Source of the DNA: Ruegeria sp. 6PALISEP08
Lineage (GTDB): Bacteria > Pseudomonadota > Alphaproteobacteria > Rhodobacterales > Rhodobacteraceae
Direction: 5' to 3'
DNA: 64,000 nucleotides
NCBI RefSeq assembly: GCF_001238295.1
Contig: NZ_LGXZ01000002.1
Location: 124,001 to 188,000 of the forward strand
Below the pieces are notes generated by a model. It had not been told where the DNA came from and searched no databases. It saw nothing but the letters and a program-made list of their open reading frames with translations. Each line of letters opens with the position of its first letter. Positions within the stretch are counted from its first letter, which is position 1. The position numbers were made by a program, and so were the translations under genes. This document shows positions 58,913-64,000 of the stretch, in pieces.

Positions 58913-59905
58913 TCAGGATCGCGCGTTGGTCAATGTCGAATAGAGCCGATGACACGACCGGCCATCCCGTTTCGCTTGATACAACGCCAGATCGGCCCCA
59001 TGCAGTATATCGGCGGCCTTCAGCGCCTGAAACTGAGTGGACAGGGCCGTACCAATACTGGCTGAAATACTGCATCGCTGGTTCTGGAACATCATCGGTT
59101 CAGTCAGGCGCGAGATCAGACGATCCGCGATGGATTCCAATGTATCTCCCTGAGTCAGGTCTTTGAAAATAATGACAAACTCGTCCCCACCCACGCGGGC
59201 AACCGTGTCCTCGCCGCGCGTTTCCTCCAACATGATCCGAGCCGCCTGTTGCAGAACGAAATCACCAGCCGCGTGGCCCAGCCTGTCATTTACGGATTTG
59301 AAGAAATCCAGGTCCAGATGCATCAAGGCAAAGGTCGAACGGGTCGAGATCAAATGTGCCAACTCGTTGTCCATAGCCCTGCGGTTCTTTAATCCGGTCA
59401 ACGTATCGGTATAAGCCTGTTCCTCGGCAGCAAGCATGGCACCTTGAAACCTGAGGTTCAGCGAACGCGACGCCTCCATTGCGGCGGATTTAGCTTCGAC
59501 CAGGTAGAGCAACTCGATAGCCAGATCAGTTCCTGAGAAGTCCGCACTTGTCAGCGCATAATCCCGAACCGCATCCAGAATTGAAATCCCGAATGACAAG
59601 TTGATGACGGCACCACCGGAACGCGCCAAAGGGGCGACCAACCCTTTGAGCGTTGTGCGCGGTTCATCATGAAATTTCAGGTGCAGTTTTGCCCCGGCCA
59701 TCGACATCAAGGCGGGAACGGTCGTAACCGTTCTGGGACGGATCAGTTCAAACACATCCAAAAACCCCTGCCCCACCAGCGGCAGTTCAGGCCGCAGTTT
59801 TTGCAGGGTCGGGCCTGCTTGTTGGATGCACCCGTTTTGGTCCACCAGAAGATACATCGGGCAAAGCGTTTCCAGAAGACCAGCCAGTTCCTGTGTGTCC
59901 GTCAT
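58913..59905 (-). CDS. Diguanylate cyclase with N-terminal HNOBA domain
   Basis: In this 330-residue protein, residues about 15-160 match the HNOBA (H-NOX-associated, PAS-like) domain of guanylyl cyclases: PMYLLVDQNGCIQQAGPTLQ, FLDVFELIRP and DFSGTDLAIELLYLVEAK, ending in a signalling helix. Residues about 165-325 are a GGDEF domain with intact GGDEF (239-243) and an inhibitory-site RxxD (R230-D233) five residues before it. It should therefore make c-di-GMP with product feedback. Its start overlaps the stop of the H-NOX-like gene by four bases, so the pair forms a split sensor-output system. Confidence 0.92.
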   Translation of the reverse strand: MTDTQELAGLLETLCPMYLLVDQNGCIQQAGPTLQKLRPELPLVGQGFLDVFELIRPRTVTTVPALMSMAGAKLHLKFHDEPRTTLKGLVAPLARSGGAVINLSFGISILDAVRDYALTSADFSGTDLAIELLYLVEAKSAAMEASRSLNLRFQGAMLAAEEQAYTDTLTGLKNRRAMDNELAHLISTRSTFALMHLDLDFFKSVNDRLGHAAGDFVLQQAARIMLEETRGEDTVARVGGDEFVIIFKDLTQGDTLESIADRLISRLTEPMMFQNQRCSISASIGTALSTQFQALKAADILHGADLALYQAKRDGRSCHRLYSTLTNARS

Positions 59906-60490
59906 CCGTTCCGGGCCCCCAGATCAAAATGCCGACCTTCTGCAAAGGCGCTTTCAACCAACATGATGGAAATGACGTCGCTGTCCTGCTGTTGCCCTTC
60001 ATGCGACAGCATCACCAGCGCGCCGTAATCGTCGGCCATGGCACGTAAAATCCCGACCATAACACTGGAAAACCCGGGAAGACCCGGAGAACAACATAGC
60101 TGGTATTCCATGGCTGAAAGCTCTCGCAATTCCAGGATCGGCAAAGTCAAATCAGACACGGCCAGACGTACGCGATCCGCCAGATCATCCAGCGAATGCA
60201 GGAACTCAACATAATTTACGCCGCCAAACCGGAGAAGACGACGCAACCCTTCCATACTGGGATGGGAAACAAGATATGTTCCCCACATCTTCGAGAATCT
60301 CCGCCTGTGGCCGATTGAGGTCGCCGCTGAGCGCGTCAAGCACCCGTGTCGTCATGTCATCGTCATAAACGAGCATGGCTTCAAACTCGACGAACCCCAG
60401 CCGCGCGGCATCGGTCACGCGCAACCAACAAGATTGCCCATAGGTCGCGCAGACAAAGGATTGTATCGCCCGATTGATCAGACCATGCAT
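59902..60490 (-). pseudogene. H-NOX-like (HNOB) protein with a frameshift and no heme-ligand His
   Basis: Reading from ATG 60490 (MHGLINRAIQ, the usual H-NOX start), the frame runs to residue 70 (EILEDVG) and then breaks. The next frame continues the same fold (TYLVSHPSMEGLRRLL) to the stop at 59902. Removing one C from CCCC at 60281-60284 joins both into 195 residues. In that reconstruction the proximal heme His position is Ala 104 (FLHSLDDLADRV), and the YxSxR motif reads Y129-x-L-x-C. Heme binding of the known type is therefore unlikely. The frameshift may be real or a sequencing error. The gene is coupled to the HNOBA-GGDEF gene. Confidence 0.8.
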
Positions 60491-60608
60491 CGGAAACCCC
60501 AAATTGGTGTCCCCGGTACTCTGGGCTGAAAACTCTTAACAAAAAGCCAAAATCCACCCTGAGTTGCAGCAAATGCAACCGGGTATCATCCCGACATTTG
60601 GTCCGAGC

Positions 60609-62168
60609 TCAAAAGTCCGTCGGCGCGCCACCTTCAGCTTTGCGACGTTCGACAAATTCGGCCAGTTCGTCACGAATAGCGTCGTCCAGAGGGGGGGCTT
60701 CAAAGCTCGATACGATCTCTTTGAACATGTGGTGGGCGCGTTCGGCAGTCCAGATTCCGCCTGCGACTTCCCACCCTTCATAGTTTTTCCAATCACTCAG
60801 GAAGGGTTGATAGAATGCGGTGGTGTAACGGTCCTGCGTATGCTGAGTGCCGAAGAAATGACCGTCATTTCCCACAGCCCGGATTGCGTCCAGCGCGATT
60901 TCGTCCGGACCGGTGGCGGTCAGTTCCGGATTCATATATCGTTGAATTTGCTGTAGGATTTCACAATCCATGATGAACTTTTCCGGGCTGGCGATCAGAC
61001 CGCCCTCCAGCCAACCGGCGGCATGATAGACCATGTTGGTCCCCGATTGCACAGCAGCCCAAAGCGAATTCGAGGTCTCCCACACCGATTGCCCATCCGG
61101 CACATTTGCGGCGCAAACTCCCGATGAGCGCATGGGCAAGCCGTAGAACCGCGCCATCTGGCCGGTCATCTGGGTCGAACGCATGTATTCCGGTGTTCCA
61201 AAGGCGGGCGCACCGGTTTTCATATCAACATTCGACGTAAAGGTGCCGATCACGCAGGGAATTCCGGGGCGCACATATTGGAACAGCGCTATGGCACACA
61301 GCGCCTCGGCCAATGACTGCGCAACGGCCCCTGCCATTGTCACCGGTGCCATTGCACCTGCCAATGTAAAGGGCGTAACCACTATGGCCTGCCCGCGCCG
61401 GGCCAGCCGAAGACAGCCATCGATCATCGGATGGTCATGCTTCAGCGGTGAAGTCGAATTGATATTGGTGTACATACGCGGCTCGGCTTCGAACTCTTCG
61501 TGGCTCAGACCGCCGGCAATTCGTACCATTTCCATTACATCTTCAACGCGTTCCTTACCCAGCGAATAAGCATGCATCGCCTTGTCGGTCAGGGTCAGTT
61601 TGTCATACAGCACATCCAGATGGCGGACACTCGCATGGATATCTACCGGCTCAACCGGGTAACCGCCCGCGAAATGGATACAGTTGAAGTACTGCGTCAA
61701 TTTCAAAAGATTCCGGCACATCTCGCGATTGCCAGGCACCTTTTTCCCGATCTCCATGTCCCAGTAATTCGGCGGAGACGAAACATTGCCAAACAGAATG
61801 TTCTTGCCACCAATCTCAATCTTGCGATCCGGGTTGCGGGGCGTGATTGAAAACTGGCTGGGGGCTTTGGCGACCATCTCCATGACAAAGTCGCGGCCCA
61901 TTCGGACATTGTCCCCGTCGATGGTGCAGCCTGCCTCGCGCAGGATGCCAATCGCCTCTTTGTTGTAGAATTCGATCCCGATTTCTTCAAGGATACGCAT
62001 AGCCCCGTCATGGATCGCTTCGATACCGGCCTGATCCAAAGGTTCCGTGGGACAGTCAATATTGACAGGCGGATCCCAGGGCATCTGATCAATCGCCGCG
62101 CTTCCTCTGCGCGCTGCTGCCCCTGCGCGCCCTCCTCCTCGGCGCTTTCGTGTCGTCGTCTCGGCCAT
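60609..62168 (-). CDS. Trimethylamine methyltransferase MttB-family protein (non-pyrrolysine)
   Basis: The 519-residue protein starts at ATG 62168 after GGAGG. A basic Gly/Arg/Ala-rich N-terminal tail (residues about 5-22) precedes the MttB-type barrel with MRILEEIGIEFYNKEAIGIL, NYWDMEIGKKVPGN, VTPFTLAGAMAPVTMAG and GTQHTQDRYTT. The frame is uninterrupted, with no in-frame TAG, so it lacks the pyrrolysine of archaeal MttB. Characterised non-Pyl relatives demethylate quaternary amines such as glycine betaine. No corrinoid protein gene lies beside it, so the substrate is unassigned. Confidence 0.88.
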   Translation of the reverse strand: MAETTTRKRRGGGRAGAAARRGSAAIDQMPWDPPVNIDCPTEPLDQAGIEAIHDGAMRILEEIGIEFYNKEAIGILREAGCTIDGDNVRMGRDFVMEMVAKAPSQFSITPRNPDRKIEIGGKNILFGNVSSPPNYWDMEIGKKVPGNREMCRNLLKLTQYFNCIHFAGGYPVEPVDIHASVRHLDVLYDKLTLTDKAMHAYSLGKERVEDVMEMVRIAGGLSHEEFEAEPRMYTNINSTSPLKHDHPMIDGCLRLARRGQAIVVTPFTLAGAMAPVTMAGAVAQSLAEALCAIALFQYVRPGIPCVIGTFTSNVDMKTGAPAFGTPEYMRSTQMTGQMARFYGLPMRSSGVCAANVPDGQSVWETSNSLWAAVQSGTNMVYHAAGWLEGGLIASPEKFIMDCEILQQIQRYMNPELTATGPDEIALDAIRAVGNDGHFFGTQHTQDRYTTAFYQPFLSDWKNYEGWEVAGGIWTAERAHHMFKEIVSSFEAPPLDDAIRDELAEFVERRKAEGGAPTDF

Positions 62169-62283
62169 CGTTGCCTCCGTTCTTGCTTTACACAAGCAAG
62201 CCTCGAAGGCATGACTCTGGCCGCTCTATCTGCGACAGAAAATGTCGGTTTTTTATTTCGGACCGTCGATTACCGAGTTTAAC

Positions 62284-62979
62284 CTAGCGATTTTTTGCCA
62301 GCCACTCGGGAATATGCCCGATATCCGGCAAGACTACATCCGCCATTGGCGCCAAGGCATCTGCCTCGGCCAGCCCCGTCAGAACACCGATGGTGGTCAT
62401 CCCTGCGGCGCGCCCTGCCTGCAGGTCATGGAGGCTATCACCCACCATTACAACGCGGGAGGGCTCGACCCCAACATGGGCCGCAAAGGCCAGCAACTGA
62501 CCGGGGCCCGGTTTGAATCCGTGCCCGCTGTCATACCCGGCGACAAAGTCGAAATGTTCCCGGATCCCTGCGGACTTCAGATGCTGCAGGGCCGGGTGTT
62601 CACTGTCATTGGTCGCGACACCAAGCTTGATCCCTGCATTTCGCAGAGCTTCAAGAAACGGGACCAGAGGAACAGCAGGGGCCTGCGGAGCCGCGGCGGC
62701 TTCGGCATTCATCACGTCCACAATCTGGTGTACGGTCATATCTGGAAAGTGATCGGCCAAAACGTCAGCGATTTCCTCGACGGTCGCGGCAATCACGATG
62801 CTGTCTTCGGCATATTGCTCTTGCTCAAGATCATAGCCGATAACACGCCCAATCTCGGCCGCACGGTCTTTGTCACCATCTGTCAGGCGCAGCAACATAG
62901 AGCGCCCAAAGCCGCCCCATGTGTTTGCAAAATCAAACAGCGTGCCATCTTTGTCGAAGACGATTGCATCTATCGGCAT
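62284..62979 (-). CDS. HAD family hydrolase (phosphoglycolate-phosphatase-like)
   Basis: This 231-residue protein has HAD motif I VFDKDGTLFDF (residues 7-17), motif II in LGVATNDSEHP near 118, and motif III/IV region FKPGPGQLLAFAAHVGV...VVMVGDSLHDLQAGRAAG near 154-190. The substrate is uncertain; phosphoglycolate is the common guess. AAGGAG precedes the ATG, and it follows the DUF3572 gene on the same strand by 24 bases. Confidence 0.9.
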   Translation of the reverse strand: MPIDAIVFDKDGTLFDFANTWGGFGRSMLLRLTDGDKDRAAEIGRVIGYDLEQEQYAEDSIVIAATVEEIADVLADHFPDMTVHQIVDVMNAEAAAAPQAPAVPLVPFLEALRNAGIKLGVATNDSEHPALQHLKSAGIREHFDFVAGYDSGHGFKPGPGQLLAFAAHVGVEPSRVVMVGDSLHDLQAGRAAGMTTIGVLTGLAEADALAPMADVVLPDIGHIPEWLAKNR

Positions 62980-63003
62980 CAGTTGCTCCTAAGGGTCAGG
63001 AAT

Positions 63004-63288
63004 TCAGGTCCAGTGTATTTCTGCGCCGCCGGACAAAACCCCACGCGCCTGCGCGGGAAGATCATAGGCGATCGAGTTCGCGTCACAAAACGCCATGACC
63101 CACGAGTCGTCAAGCACCATAAAATCAAGCACCGATGCCAGAAAATCCCGATCCCCTGCCCGCTCACGCACATCGTCTATCGAAGCACCCGTCGATCCTA
63201 GGAATATGGGCAACAGCTCGTCGTTACCAACCAGCCAACCCAGGGCCGTCAAAGCAAGTGTTTCAGCAGAATCGGACGATATCGGCAT
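63004..63288 (-). CDS. DUF3572 protein
   Basis: This 94-residue acidic protein shows the DUF3572 pattern: AETLALTALGWLVGNDELLPIFLGSTG near residues 8-34, DFLASVLDFMVLDDSWVMAFC near 48-68. In many alphaproteobacteria a DUF3572 gene lies beside divK/pleD; here it is divergent from a PleD-like gene. No function is known. Confidence 0.88.
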   Translation of the reverse strand: MPISSDSAETLALTALGWLVGNDELLPIFLGSTGASIDDVRERAGDRDFLASVLDFMVLDDSWVMAFCDANSIAYDLPAQARGVLSGGAEIHWT

Positions 63289-63376
63289 AAATCGGGCTCA
63301 TATCCAGTCGTGGAAAGGGTTTGTTAACCAGACTCATAAACACTTTGTTCACGCATGCAATCAATGGTGAGCAACT

Positions 63377-64000
63377 ATGTCTGTGCAGGGAACCATCCTT
63401 GTCCTCGACGGGGTATCAACCAATCGCATCATGCTGAAGGTTCAGCTGACAGCGGCTTGGTATCACGTGGTGCAAGGTGAAAAGCTAGAAGGACTGCAGG
63501 CGCTTGTGCGCCGCACGCAACCTGATTTGGTACTGACCGCTCAGACTCTGCCCGATGGAACTGCTGCGGATGTCAAGAACGCGATTGCGACAGTTCCCGG
63601 CCTCGAGGATGTGCCTATCGTAGCCGTCGCCGCACAAAACGACAGAGACGCGCGTCTGCGCGCCCTGAAGGATGGGTTGGACGATGTACTGACACACCCA
63701 TTTAAAGACACCTTACTGCTGGCGCGTATCCGCAGCCTGTTGCGCGCGCGCGCCGTCACACAGGACCTGCAGGCCAGCAACAGTTCACAACCTATCGGGT
63801 TCGGGGAGCCTGCGCCAAGCATCATCCGCCCCCCCAAGGCGGCACAGGTCAGTATTCTGACACATGCGGTGCAAACCGGTGTCCTGTGGCATAAAGCGTT
63901 AAGAGAACAGCGGCAATACTCCCTGTCCTGGCACCTTCAGTCGAATCTTCAAAGCGTATTGTCAGGTGCGGTTCCCGATGCCGTTATTGTCGAACTGGGC
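63377..64000 (+). CDS. PleD-like protein with degenerate receiver domain, 5' part
   Basis: The ATG at 63377 opens a frame that runs off the window after 208 codons. Residues about 6-125 form a CheY-like receiver related to PleD (ILVLDGVSTNRIMLK, ARIRSLLRAR). Key residues are replaced: the acidic pair is D-G (11-12), the phosphoacceptor position is Ala 55 (PDLVLTAQTLP), the Thr position is Ala 85 and the conserved Lys is His 107. A second receiver-like region begins near 165. PleD family members end in a GGDEF domain, which would lie outside. The N-terminal receiver is unlikely to be phosphorylated. Confidence 0.8.
   Translation, partial: MSVQGTILVLDGVSTNRIMLKVQLTAAWYHVVQGEKLEGLQALVRRTQPDLVLTAQTLPDGTAADVKNAIATVPGLEDVPIVAVAAQNDRDARLRALKDGLDDVLTHPFKDTLLLARIRSLLRARAVTQDLQASNSSQPIGFGEPAPSIIRPPKAAQVSILTHAVQTGVLWHKALREQRQYSLSWHLQSNLQSVLSGAVPDAVIVELG

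Noticed and set aside
60609..62168. Pyrrolysine-containing MttB
   Set aside because: The reading frame has no in-frame TAG and no Pyl biosynthesis genes are seen.

Overview
The window looks like chromosomal DNA of a Roseobacter-group alphaproteobacterium (Rhodobacteraceae). This rests on gene content: dnaG next to rpoD, a rhizobial/rhodobacteral-type GlpSTPQUV glycerol transporter, a DUF3572 gene beside a PleD-like gene, a TadG/TadE trio, a SPOR-dac-tmk-holB-tatD run, and moderately high G+C. No prophage, insertion sequence, CRISPR array or replication origin was seen. The species was not identified.

Layout. 1-6.1 kb: the end of a capsule Kdo-transferase gene, a yjbQ-nrdR-ribD operon, three small genes and an AraC-type regulator. 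6.2-12.2 kb: rpoD, dnaG, a small secreted protein and a glutamate-family dehydrogenase. DnaA-box-like sites lie upstream of nrdR and dnaG. 12.5-17.9 kb: three TadG/TadE-type proteins, a small membrane protein, a pirin, a TetR regulator with a palindromic operator and a small lipoprotein. 18-22.2 kb: hom, glpX and recJ, then two identical tRNA-Glu genes. 22.4-29.8 kb: a seven-gene A/V-type ATPase operon (B-D-I-K-E-DUF2764-A), unusual for this group. 30-36.1 kb: a glycerol-type ABC transporter whose two ATPases carry complementary defects. 36.1-39.7 kb: a BlaI/M56 pair, a MATE pump and a VOC protein.

39.7-50.8 kb is a D-xylose regulon: xylF-xylH-xylG-xylA leftward, xylR divergent with an inverted repeat between, and xylB-galM further along. 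A secreted beta-propeller protein (CRTAC1 type) follows xylR and a MauG/CcpA-type di-heme protein follows galM, so the two periplasmic genes meet tail to tail. 51-57.2 kb: tRNA-Ser and a SPOR lipoprotein with a thrice-repeated KRKWWQKK motif, then dac, tmk, holB, tatD and an MBL-fold hydrolase in one tight run. 57.2-64 kb: an AEC transporter, a CbiX-like chelatase, a diguanylate cyclase with an HNOBA domain preceded by a frameshifted H-NOX-like gene, an MttB-family protein, a HAD phosphatase, DUF3572 and a PleD-like protein running off the end.

The most unusual item is the H-NOX-like/HNOBA-GGDEF pair at 58.9-60.5 kb. It has the architecture of a split NO-responsive c-di-GMP system, but the H-NOX half lacks the heme-ligating His and the YxSxR motif, and it carries a one-base insertion. 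The nearby PleD-like protein has also lost its phosphoacceptor Asp, so this stretch holds two c-di-GMP-type genes with non-canonical inputs.
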